Shown piece after piece: positions 7,759 to 18,847 of a DNA stretch of 33,329 nt. Under the pieces are notes generated by a model that saw only the letters and a list, made by a program, of their open reading frames with translations, searched no databases and was not told the origin of the DNA. Source of the stretch: Utricularia gibba (lineage: Eukaryota; Streptophyta; Magnoliopsida; Lamiales; Lentibulariaceae); NCBI GenBank assembly GCA_002189035.1, contig NEEC01000216.1, positions 1 to 33,329 on the forward strand, in the 5' to 3' direction. The position numbers and the translations under genes were made by a program. Numbering within the stretch: position 1 is the first letter of the stretch; each line of letters starts with the position of its first letter.

Positions 7759-10700
7759 AAGCTTGTCGTTTTTGGGCGGGTGATGTCGTTGTGAACTTCG
7801 TTCTGACCCAAGGTTCGGTCTGTCACTTTGCCAAATCTGGTCCTACTCGACGAAAATCGTGATGCAGTTATTGAAGTTAGGATTTCATGAGCACCCAAAA
7901 TGGTTTTCTCAACCGCATGCTTTATATTTGAGGAGGCGCTCTCGTGGGGCAACGGTATCGAGCAGGAGGTCGAGTCGAGCTCGGGCCCATAGTCATTTGT
8001 AGCTCGGCAAAAAACTTGATGCATTTATTAACGGTTGGTTTTAATAGGCCGCCTAAATGTTTTCTCATGAAAAGCTTGTCGTTTTTGGGCGGGTGATGTC
8101 GTTGTGAACTTCGTTCTGACAAGGTTCGGTCTGACTCCTTTGCCACATCGGTCCTACTCGACGAAAATCGTGATGCAGTTATTGAAGTTAGGATGTCATG
8201 AGCACCCAAAATGGTTTTCTCAACCGCATGCTTTATATTTGAGGAGGCGCTCTCGTGGGGCAACGGTATCGAGCAGGAGGTCGAGTCGAGCTCGGGCCCA
8301 TAGTCATTTGTAGCTCGGCAAAAAATTTGATGCATTTATTAACGTTGGTTTTAATAGGCCGCCTAAATGGTTTTCTCATGGAAAAGCTTGTCGTTTTGGG
8401 CGGGTGATGTCGTTGTGAACTTCGTTGTGACCCAAGGTTCGGTCTGTCACCTTTGCCAAATCTGGTCCTACTCGACGAAAATCGTGATGCAGTTATTGAA
8501 GTTAGGATTCATGAGCACCCAAAAGGTTTTCTCAACCGCATGCTTTATATTTGATAAGGCACTCTCGTGGGGCAACGGTATCGAGCAGGAGGTCGAGTCG
8601 AGCTCGGCCCAGAGTCATTTGTAGCCCGCAAAAAATTGATGCATTTATTAACGTTCGGCACTATTAGGCTGCCTACATAGTTTCTCAAGGAAAAGCTTGT
8701 CGTTTCTGCGCGGTGATGTCGTTGGGAACTTCGTTCGGACCCAAGGTTCTGTCTGACTCCTTTGCCACATCGGGTCCTACTCGACGAAAATCGTGATGCA
8801 GTTATTGAAGTTAGGATGTCATGAGCACCCAAAATGGTTTTCTCAACCGCATGCTTTATATTTGAGGAGGCGCTCTCGTGGGGCAACGGTATCGAGCAGG
8901 AGGTCGAGTCGAGCTCGGGCCCATAGTCATTTGTAGCTCGGCAAAAAACTTGATGCATTTATTAACGGTTGGTTTTAATAGGCTGCCTCAATGGTTTTCT
9001 CAAGGAAAAGCTTGTCGTTTTTGGGCGGGTGATGTCGTTGTGAACTTCGTTCTGACCCAAGGTTCGGTCTGTCTCCTTTGCCAAATCTGGTCCTACTCGA
9101 CGAAAATCGTGATGCAGTTATTGAAGTTAGGATTTCATGAGCACCCAAAATGCTTTTTCAATCGCATGCTTTGTATTTGAGGAGGCGCTCTAGTGGGCAC
9201 GGTATCGGGCAAAAGGTCGAGTCGGGCCAGAGTCATTTTTAGCCTGTCAAAAAAAGTGATGCATTTATTAACGTTGGTTTTAATAGGATGCCTCCATGGT
9301 TTCTCAAGGAAAAGCTTGTCGTTTCTGGGCGGGTGATGTCTTTTGAACTTCGTTCTGACCAAGGTTCGGTCTGACTCCTTTGCCACATCGGGTCCTACTC
9401 GACGAAAATCGTGATGCAGTTATTGAAGTTATGATATCATGAGCACCCAAAATGGTTTTCTCAACCGCATGCTTTATATTTGATAAGGCGCTCTCGTGGG
9501 GCAACGGTATCGAGCAGGAGGTCGAGTCGAGCTTGGGCCCAGAGTCATTTGTAGCCCGACAAAAATATTGATGCATTTATTAACGTTCGGCTCTATTAGG
9601 CTGCCTACATAGTTTCTCAAGGAAAAGCTTGTCGTTTCTGGGCGGGTGATGTCGTTGGGAACTTCGTTCGGACCCAAGGTTCTGTCTGACTCCTTTGCCA
9701 CATCGGGTCCTACTCGACGAAAATCGTGATGCAGTTATTGAAGTTAGGATGTCATGAGCACCCAAAATGGTTTTCTTAACCGCATGCTTTATATTTGAGG
9801 AGGCGCTCTCGTGGGGCAACGGTATCGAGCAGGAGGTCGAGTCGAGCTCGGGCCCATAGTCATTTGTAGCTCGGCAAAAAACATGATGCATTAATTAACG
9901 TTGGGTTTTAATAGAACGCCTACATTGTTTTCTCAAGGAAAAGCTTGTCGTTTTTGGGCGGGTGATTTCGTTGTGAACTTCGTTCTGACCCAACGTTCGG
10001 TCTGACTCCTTTGCCACATCGGGTCCTACTCGACGAAAATCGTGATGCAGTTATTGAAGTTAGGATGTCATGAGCACCCAAAATGGTTTTCTCAACCGCA
10101 TGCTTTATATTTGATAAGGTGCTCTCGTGGGGCAACGGTATCGAGTAGGAGGTCGAGTCGAGCTCGGCCCATAGTCATTTGTAGCTCGGCAAAAAACTTG
10201 ATGCATTTATTAACGTTGGTTTTAATAGGCTGCCTAAATGGTTTTCTCAAGGAAAAGCTTGTCGTTTTTGGGCGGGTGATGTCGTTGTGAACTTCGTTCT
10301 GACCATAGGTTCGGTCTGACTCCTTTGCCACATCGGGTCCTACTCGACGAAAATCGTGATGCAGTTATTGAAGTTAGGATGTCATGAGCACCCAAATGGT
10401 TTTCTCAACCGCATGCTTTATATTTGAGGAGGCGCTCTCGTGGGGCAACGGTATCGAGCAGGAGGTCGAGTCGAGCTCGGGCCCAGAGTCATTTGTAGCC
10501 CGACAAAAAATTGATGCATTTATTAACGTTCGGCGCTATTAGGCTGCCTACATAGTTTCTCAAAGAAAAGCTTGTCGTTTCTGCGCGGGTGATGTCGTTG
10601 GGAACTTCGTTCGGACCCAAGGTTCTGTCTGACTCCTTTGCCACATCGGGTCCTACTCACGAAAATCGTGATGCAGTTATTGAAGTTAGGATGTCATGAG

Positions 10701-10881
10701 CACCCAAAATGGTTTTCTCAACCGCATGCTTTATATTTGAGGAGGCGCTCTCGTGGGGCAACGGTATCGAGCAGAGGTCGAGTCGAGCTCGGGCCCATAG
10801 TCATTTGTAGCTCGGCAAAAAACTTGATGCATTTATTAACGGTTGGTTTTAATAGGCCGCCTAAATGGTTTTCTCATGGAA
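7759..10881. repeat. Ten-unit higher-order repeat, copy 2 (3,123 bp)
   Basis: Repeats the order of copy 1 with the same HindIII-to-HindIII length. Inner HindIII sites lie within about four bases of the position expected from copy 1 (8384, 8693, 9008, 9312, 9625, 9941, 10255, 10568). The Y-unit stretch at about 10042-10330 looks identical to 6920-7208. Differences are few: the M unit at 9008 has lost a little more sequence around GTCGGGCCAG, the following unit reads TCTTTTGAAC instead of TCTTTTGGAAC, and GATTTCGTTG replaces GATGTCGTTG near 9964. This indicates a recent segmental duplication. Confidence 0.9.
9008..9311. repeat. Divergent M-form unit in copy 2 of the ten-unit repeat
   Basis: Shares the rare variants of 5883-6192 (GCTTTTTCAATCGC, GGGCAAAAGG, CTCTAGTGGG, TGCCTCCATGG). 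It has lost about six further bases where GAGCTCTCCCAGAG stands in copy 1, so the SacI site is gone. It also reads AATAGGATGCC for AATAGGCTGCC. Its length is 304 bp against 310 bp. Confidence 0.85.
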
Positions 10882-13800
10882 AAGCTTGTCGTTTTGGGCG
10901 GGTGATGTCGTTGTGAACTTCGTTGTGACCCAAGGTTCGGTCTGTCACCTTTGCCAAATCTGGTCCTACTCGACGAAAATCGTGATGCAGTTATTGAAGT
11001 TAGGATTTCATGAGCACCCAAAATGGTTTTCTAACCGCATGCTTTATATTTGAGGAGGCGCTCTCGTGGGGCAACGGTATCGAGCAGGAGGTCGAGTCGA
11101 GCTCGGGCCCATAGTCATTTGTAGCTCGGCAAAAAACTTGATGCATTAATTAACGTTGGGTTTTAATAGGCGCCTACATGTTTTCTCAAGGAAAAGCTTG
11201 TCGTTTTGGGCGGGTGATGTCGTTGTGAACTTCGTTCTGACCCAAGTTCGGTCTGACTCCTTTGCCACATCGGTCCTACTCGACGAAAATCGTGATGCAG
11301 TTATTGAAGTTAGGATATCATGAGCACCCAAAATGGTTTTCTCAACCGCATGCTTTATATTTGATAAGGCGCTCTCGTGGTCAACGGTATCGAGCAGGAG
11401 GTCGAGTCGAGCTCGGCCCAGAGTCATTTGTAGCCCGAAAAAATTGATGCATTTATTAACGTTCGGCTATAGGCTGCCTACATAGTTTCTCAAGGAAAAG
11501 CTTGTCGTTTCTGCGCGGGTGATGTCGTTGGGAACTTCGTTCGGACCCAAGGTTCTGTCTGACTCCTTTGCCACATCGGGTCCTACTCGACGAAAATCGT
11601 GATGCAGTTATTGAAGTTAGGATGTCATGAGCACCCAAAATGGTTTTCTCAACCGCATGCTTTATATTTGAGGAGGCGCTCTCGTGGGGCAACGGTATCG
11701 AGCAGGAGGTCGAGTCGAGCTCGGCCCATAGTCATTTGTAGCTCGGCAAAAAACTTGATGCATTAATTAACGTTGGGTTTTAATAGGCCTACATTGTTTT
11801 CTCAAGGAAAAGCTTGTCGTTTTTGGCGGGTGATTTCGTTGTGAACTTCGTTCTGACCCAAGGTTCGGTCTGACTCCTTTGCCACATCGGGTCCTACTCG
11901 ACGAAAATCGTGATGCAGTTATTGAAGTTAGCATGTCAGGAGCACCCAAAATGGTTTTCTCAACCGCATGCTTTATATTTGATAAGGCGCTCTCGTGGGG
12001 CAACGGTATCGAGTAGGAGGTCGAGTCGAGCTCGGGCCCATAGTCATTTGTAGCTCGGCAAAAAACTTGATGCATTTATTAACGTTGGTTTTAATAGGCT
12101 GCCTACATGTTTTCTCAAGGAAAAGCTTGTCGTTTTTGGGCGGGTGATGTTCGTTGTGAACTTCGTTCTGACCAAGGTTCGGTCTGACTCCTTTGCCACA
12201 TCGGGTCCTACTCGACGAAAATCGTGATGCAGTTATTGAAGTTAGGATGTCATGAGCACCCAAAATGGTTTTCTCAACCGCATGCTTTATATTTGATAAG
12301 GCGCTCTCGTGGGGCAACGGTATCGAGTAGGAGGTCGAGTCGAGCTCGGGCCCATAGTCATTTGTAGCTCGGCAAAAAACTTGATGCATTTATTAACGGT
12401 TGGTTTTAATAGGCTGCCTATGTTTCTCAAGGAAAAGCTTGTCGTTTTTGGGCGGGTGATGTCGTTGTGAACTTCGTTCTGACCAAGGTTCGGTCTGACT
12501 CCTTTGCCACATCGGGTCCTACTCGACGAAAATCGTGATGCAGTTATTGAAGTTAGGATGTCATGAGCACCCAAAATGGTTTTCTCAACCGCATGCTTTA
12601 TATTTGAGGAGGCGCTCTCGTGGGGCAACGGTATCGAGCAGGAGGTCGAGTCGAGCTCGGCCCAGAGTCATTTGTAGCCCGACAAAAATTGATGCATTTA
12701 TTAACGTTCGGTTATTAGGCTGCCTACATAGTTTCTCAAGGAAAAGCTTGTCGTTTCTGGCGGGTGATGTCGTTGGGAATTCGTTCGGACCCAAGGTTCT
12801 GTCTGACTCCTTTGCCACATCGGGTCCTACTCGACGAAAATCGTGATGCAGTTATTGAAGTTAGGATGTCATGAGCACCCAAAATGGTTTTCTCAACGCA
12901 TGCTTTATATTTGAGGAGGCGCTCTCGTGGGCAACGGTATCGAGCAGGAGGTCGAGTCGAGCTCGGGCCCATAGTCATTTGTAGCTCGGCAAAAAACTTG
13001 ATGCATTAATTAACGTTGGGTTTTAATAGAACGCCTACATTGTTTTCTCAAGGAAAAGCTTGTCGTTTTTGGGCGGGTGATTTCGTTGTGAACTTCGTTC
13101 TGACCCAAGGTTCGGTCTGACTCCTTTGCCACATCGGGTCCTACTCGACGAAAATCGTGATGCAGTTATTGAAGTTAGGATGTCATGAGCACCCAAAATG
13201 GTTTTCTCAACCGCATGCTTTATATTTGATAAGGTGCTCTCGTGGGGCAACGGTATCGAGTAGGAGGTCGAGTCGAGCTCGGGCCCATAGTCATTTGTAG
13301 CTCGGCAAAAAACTTGATGCATTTATTAACGGTTGGTTTTAATAGGCTGCCTAAATGGTTTTCTCAAGGAAAAGCTTGTCGTTTTTGGGCGGGTGATGTC
13401 GTTGTGAACTTCGTTGTGACCAAGGTTCGGTCTGACTCCTTTGCCACATCGGGTCCTACTCGACGAAAATCGTGATGCAGTTATTGAAGTTAGGATGTCA
13501 TGAGCACCCAAAATGGTTTTCTCAACCGCATGCTTTATATTTGAGGAGGCGCTCTCGTGGGGCAACGGTATCGAGCAGGAGGTCGAGTCGAGCTCGGGCC
13601 CAGAGTCATTTGTAGCCCGACAAAAATATTGATGCATTTATTAACGTTCGGCGCTATTAGGCTGCCTACATAGTTTCTCAAGGAAAAGCTTGTCGTTTCT
13701 GCGCGGGTGATGTCGTTGGAACTTCGTTCGGACCCAAGGTTCTGTCTGACTCCTTTGCCACATCGGGTCCTACTCGACGAAAATCGTGATGCAGTTATTG

Positions 13801-14929
13801 AAGTTAGGATGTCATGAGCACCCAAAATGGTTTTCTCAACCGCATGCTTTATATTTGAGGAGGCGCTCTCGTGGGGCAACGGTATCGAGCAGGAGGTCGA
13901 GTCGAGCTCGGGCCCATAGTCATTTGTAGCTCGGCAAAAAACTTGATGCATTTATTAACGGTTGGTTTTAATAGGCGCCTAATGGTTTTCTCATGGAAAA
14001 GCTTGTCGTTTTGGGCGGGTGATGTCGTTGTGAACTTCGTTCTGACCCAAGGTTCGGTCTGTCTCCTTTGCCAATCTGGTCCTACTCGACGAAAATCGTG
14101 ATGCAGTTATTGAAGTTAGGATTTCATGAGCACCCAAAATGGTTTTCTCAACCGCATGCTTTATATTTGAGGAGGCGCTCTCGTGGGGCAACGGTATCGA
14201 GCAGGAGGTCGAGTCGAGCTCGGGCCCATAGTCATTTGTAGCTCGGCAAAAAAACTTGATGCATTATTAACGTTGGGTTTTAATAGGCCCTACATTGTTT
14301 TCTCAAGGAAAAGCTTGTCGTTTTTGGGCGGTGATGTCGTTGTGAACTTCGTTCTGACCCAAGTTCGGTCTGACTCCTTTGCCACATCGGGTCCTACTCG
14401 ACGAAAATCGTGATGCAGTTATTGAAGTTAGGATTCATGAGCACCCAAAATGGTTTTCTCAACCGCATGCTTTATATTTGATAAGGCGCTCTCGTGGGGC
14501 AACGGTATCGAGCAGGAGGTCGAGTCGAGCTCGGCCCAGAGTCATTTGTAGCCCGACAAAAATATTGATGCATTTATTAACGTTCGGCTATTAGGCTGCC
14601 TACATAGTTTCTCAAGGAAAAGCTTGTCGTTTCTGGCGGGTGATGTCGTTGGAACTTCGTTCGGACCCAAGGTTCGTCTGACTCCTTTGCCACATCGGGT
14701 CCTACTCGACGAAAATCGTGATGCAGTTATTGAAGTTAGGATGTCATGAGCACCCAAAATGGTTTTCTCAACCGCATGCTTTATATTTGAGGAGGCGCTC
14801 TCGTGGGGCAACGGTATCGAGTAGGAGGTCGAGTCGAGCTCGGGCCCATAGTCATTTGTAGCTCGGCAAAAAACTTGATGCATTATTAACGTTGGTTTTA
14901 ATAGGCGCCTACATGGTTTTCTCAAGGAA
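10882..14929. repeat. Mosaic array segment, units 35-47
   Basis: Thirteen units reuse the types of the ten-unit block without its full order. Unit 10882 matches the K unit at 8384 (TTCGTTGTGACCC, GTCTGTCACC) more closely than the unit at 7759, so the block joins the downstream array at an eight-unit offset. It is followed directly by units like 9312 (GATATCATG), 9625 (ATTAATT) and 9941 (GAGTAGG), skipping four types. Later units repeat K, A2-B2, A1 and Y types. The TTAATTAA form appears at 11146, 11763 and 13006. Confidence 0.8.
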
Positions 14930-15863
14930 AAGCTTGTCGTTTTTGGGCGGGTGATTCGTTGTGAACTTCGTTCTGACCCAAGGTTCGGTCTGACTCCTTT
15001 GCCACATCGGGTCCTACTCGACGAAAATCGTGATGCAGTTATTGAAGTTAGGATTCATGAGCACCCAAAATGGTTTTCTCAACCGCATGCTTTATATTTG
15101 ATAAGGTGCTCTCGTGGGGCAACGGTATCGAGTAGGAGGTCGAGTCGAGCTCGGGCCCATAGTCATTTGTAGCTCGGCAAAAAACTTGATGCATTTATTA
15201 ACGTTGGGTTTTAATAGGCGCCTACATTGTTTTCTCAAGGAAAAGCTTGTCGTTTTTGGGCGGGTGATGTCGTTGTGAACTTCGTTCTGACCCAAGTTCG
15301 GTCTGACTCCTTTGCCACATCGGGTCCTACTCGACGAAAATCGTGATGCAGTTATTGAAGTTAGGATGTCATGAGCACCCAAAATGGTTTTCTCAACCGC
15401 ATGCTTTATATTTGAGGAGGCGCTCTCGTGGGGCAACGGTATCGAGCAGGAGGTCGAGTCGAGCTCGGGCCCAGAGTCATTTGTAGCCCGACAAAAATTG
15501 ATGCATTTATTAACGTTCGGCTTTATAGGCTGCCTACATAGTTTCTCAAGAAAAGCTTGTCGTTTCTGCGCGGGTGATGTCGTTGGGAACTTCGTTCGGA
15601 CCCAAGGTTCTGTCTGACTCCTTTGCCACATCGGGTCCTACTCGACGAAAATCGTGATGCAGTTATTGAAGTTAGGATGTCATGAGCACCCAAAATGGTT
15701 TTCTCAACCGCATGCTTTATATTTGAGGAGGCGCTCTCGTGGGGCAACGGTATCGAGCAGGAGGTCGAGTCGAGCTCGGGCCCATAGTCATTTGTAGCTC
15801 GGCAAAAAACTTGATGCATTTATTAACGGGTTTTTAATAGCGCCTACATTGTTTTCTCAGGAA
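14930..15863. repeat. Three-unit higher-order repeat, copy 1 (934 bp)
   Basis: Order: Y unit (GATAAGGTGC; GAGTAGG), A2-B2 unit (CCAGAG; CGTTCGG tail, HindIII at 15553), A1 unit (CCATAG). The A1 unit ends in an unusual tail, ACGGGTTTTTAATAGCGCC, near 15826. The same three types occur together at 6820-7758, 9941-10881 and 13056-13998, so this trio is a module shared with the ten-unit block. Confidence 0.75.
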
Positions 15864-16791
15864 AAGCTTGTCGTTTTGGGCGGGTGATTCGTTTGAACTT
15901 CGTTCTGACCCAAGTTCGGTCTGACTCCTTTGCCACATCGGGTCCTACTCGACGAAAATCGTGATGCAGTTATTGAAGTTAGGATTCAGAGCACCCAAAA
16001 TGGTTTTCTCAACCATGCTTTATATTTGATAAGGTGCTCTCGTGGGGCAACGGTATCGAGCAGGAGGTCGAGTCGAGCTCGGCCCATAGTCATTTGTAGC
16101 TCGGCAAAAAATTGATGCATTTATTAACGTTGGTTTTAATTAGGCTGCCTAATGGTTTTCTCAAGGAAAAGCTTGTCGTTTTGGGCGGGTGTGTCGTTTG
16201 TGAACTTCGTTCTGACCAAGGTTCGGTCTGACTCCTTTGCCACATCGGGTCCTACTCGACGAAAATCGTGATGCAGTTATTGAAGTTAGGATGTCATGAG
16301 CACCCAAATGGTTTTCTCAACCGCATGCTTTATATTTGAGGAGGCGCTCTCGTGGGGCAACGGTATCGAGCAGGAGGTCGAGTCGAGCTCGGGCCCAGAG
16401 TCATTTGTAGCCCGACAAAAAATATTGATGCATTTATTAACGTTCGGCGCTATAGGCTGCCTACATAGTTTCTCAAGGAAAAGCTTCGTTTTCTGCGCGG
16501 GTGATGTCGTTGGGAACTTCGTTCGACCCAAGGTTCTGTCTGACTCCTTTGCCACATCGGGTCCTACTCGACGAAAATCGTGATGCAGTTATTGAAGTTA
16601 GGATGTCATGAGCACCCAAAATGGTTTTCTCAACCGCATGCTTTATATTTGAGGAGGCGCTCTCGTGGGCAACGGTATCGAGCAGGAGGTCGAGTCGAGC
16701 TCGGGCCCATAGTCATTTGTAGCTCGGCAAAAAAACTTGATGCATTTATTAACGGTTGGTTTTAATAGGCCGCCTACATTTTTCTCAGGAA
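15864..16791. repeat. Three-unit higher-order repeat, copy 2 (928 bp)
   Basis: Same order as the preceding 934 bp: GATAAGGTGC unit (here GAGCAGG rather than GAGTAGG), A2-B2 unit with CGCTATAGG tail, A1 unit ending in AATAGGCCGCC. Small losses set it apart: GGATTCAGAGC and CAACCATGC in its first unit, and AAGCTTCGTT (two bases missing after HindIII) at 16481. Confidence 0.75.
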
Positions 16792-17720
16792 AAGCTTGTC
16801 GTTTTGGGGGGTGATGTCGTTGTGAACTTCGTTTTGACCCAAGGTTCGGTCTGTCCTTTGCCACATCGGTCCTACTCGACGAAAATCGTGATGCAGTTAT
16901 TGAAGTTAGGATTTCATGAGCACCCAAAATGGTTTTTCTCAACCGCATGCTTTATATTTGAGGAGGCGCTCTCGTGGGGCAACGGTATCGAGCAGGAGGT
17001 CGAGTCGAGCTCGGGCCCATAGTCATTTGTAGCTCGGCAAAAAACTTGATGCATTAATTAACGTTGGTTTTAATAGAACGCCTACATTGTTTTCTCAAGG
17101 AAAAGCTTGTCGTTTTGGGCGGGTGATTTCGTTGTGAACTTCGTTCTGACCAACGTTCGGTCTGACTCCTTTGCCACATCGGGTCCTACTCGACGAAAAT
17201 CGTGATGCAGTTATTGAAGTTAGCATTCATGAGCACCCAAAATGGTTTTCTCAACCGCATGCTTTATTTGATAAGGCGCTCTCGTGGGCAACGGTATCGA
17301 GCAGGAGGTCGAGTCGAGCTCGGCCCAGAGTCATTTGTAGCCCGCAAAAAATTGATGCATTTATTAACGTTCGGCTTTATTAGGCTGCCTACATAGTTTC
17401 TCAAGGAAAAGCTTGTCGTTTCTGCGCGGTGATGTCGTTGGAACTTCGTTCGGACCCAAGGTTCTGTCTGACTCCTTTGCCACATCGGGTCCTACTCGAC
17501 GAAAATCGTGATGCAGTTATTGAAGTTAGGATCATGAGCACCCAAAATGGTTTTCTCAACCGCATGCTTTATATTTGAGGAGGCGCTCTCGTGGGGCAAC
17601 GGTATCGAGCAGGAGGTCGAGTCGAGCTCGGCCCATAGTCATTTGTAGCTCGGCAAAAAAACTTGATGCATTTATTAACGTTGGGTTTTAATAGAACTGC
17701 CTACATGTTTTCTCAAGGAA

Positions 17721-18231
17721 AAGCTTGTCGTTTTTGGCGGGTGATTTCGTTGTGAACTTCGTTCTGACCCAAGTTCGGTCTGACTCCTTTGCCACATCGG
17801 GTCCTACTCGACGAAAATCGTGATGCAGTTATTGAAGTTAGGATGTCATGAGCACCCAAAATGGTTTTCTCAACCGCATGCTTTATATTTGATAAGGTGC
17901 TCTCGTGGGGCAACGGTATCGAGTAGGAGGTCGAGTCGAGCTCGGGCCCATAGTCATTTGTAGCTTCGTTCTGACCAAGGTTCGGTCTGACTCCTTTGCC
18001 ACATCGGGTCCTACTCGACGAAAATCGTGATGCAGTTATTGAAGTTAGGATGTCATGAGCACCCAAAATGGTTTTCTCACCGCATGCTTTATATTTGAGG
18101 AGGCGCTCTCGTGGGGCAACGGTATCGAGCAGGAGGTCGAGTCGAGCGGGCCCAGAGTCATTTGTAGCCCGCAAAAATTGATGCATTTATTAACGTTGGT
18201 TATTAGGCTGCCTACATAGTTTCTCAAGGAA
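17721..18231. repeat. Two units fused by a ~107-bp internal deletion (511 bp)
   Basis: This is the only HindIII interval far above unit length. At 17961-17972 the text runs GTAGCT directly into TCGTTCTGACC. The missing part would hold the A-run, GATGCATT, the variable tract, the HindIII site and GATGTCGTTGTGAACT, about 107 bp by comparison with neighbours. Two full cores remain, near 17808 and 18013. The junction shows two bases (CT) of overlap between the ends, consistent with an end-joining or slippage event. Left of it the unit is Y form, right of it A2. Confidence 0.9.
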
Positions 18232-18541
18232 AAGCTTGTCGTTTCTGGCGGGTGATGTCGTTGGGAACTTCGTTCGGACCCAAGGTTCTGTCTGACTCCT
18301 TTGCCACATCGGGTCCTACTCGACGAAAATCGTGATGCAGTTATTGAAGTTAGGATGTCATGAGCACCCAAAATGGTTTTCTCAACCGCATGCTTTATAT
18401 TTGAGGAGGCGCTCTCGTGGGGCAACGGTATCGAGCAGGAGGTCGAGTCGAGCTCGGGCCCATAGTCATTTGTAGCTCGGCAAAAAATTGATGCATTATT
18501 AACGTTGGTTTAATAGGCTGCCTAATGGTTTTCTCAAGGAA

Positions 18542-18847
18542 AAGCTTGTCGTTTTTGGGCGGGTGATGTCGTTGTGAACTTCGTTCTGACCCAAGGTTCG
18601 GTCTGTCTCCTTTGCCAAATCTGGTCCTACTCGACGAAAATCGTGATGCAGTTATTGAAGTTAGGATTTCATGAGCACCAAAATGGTTTTCTCAACGCAT
18701 GCTTTATATTGAGGAGGCGCTCGTGGGCAACGGTATCGAGCAAAGGTCGAGTCGAGCTCGGCCCAGAGTCATTTTGTAGCCGGCAAAAAATTGATGCATT
18801 TATTAACGTTGGGTTTTAATAGGCTGCCTACATGGTTTCTCAAGGAA
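18542..18847. repeat. Divergent M-like unit
   Basis: K-type start (GTCTGTCTCC, CCAAATCTGG) followed by CACCAAAATGG, CAACGCATGC, GCGCTCGTGGGC, GAGCAAAGGTCG and CCCAGAGTCATTTTGTAGCC. It resembles the M units at 5883 and 9008 in its AAAGGTCG feature but keeps the SacI site. The next unit starts TTTCTGGGCGGG, as after the other M units. Confidence 0.7.

Noticed and set aside
15092-15631. Long minus-strand open frame (179 codons) with a repeated peptide
   Set aside because: The frame is the satellite read through two unit lengths. Units of 312 bp equal 104 codons, so a frame can stay open across units when lengths happen to fit. The same peptide recurs in dozens of places, broken at each odd-length unit, with no upstream signals or codon pattern.
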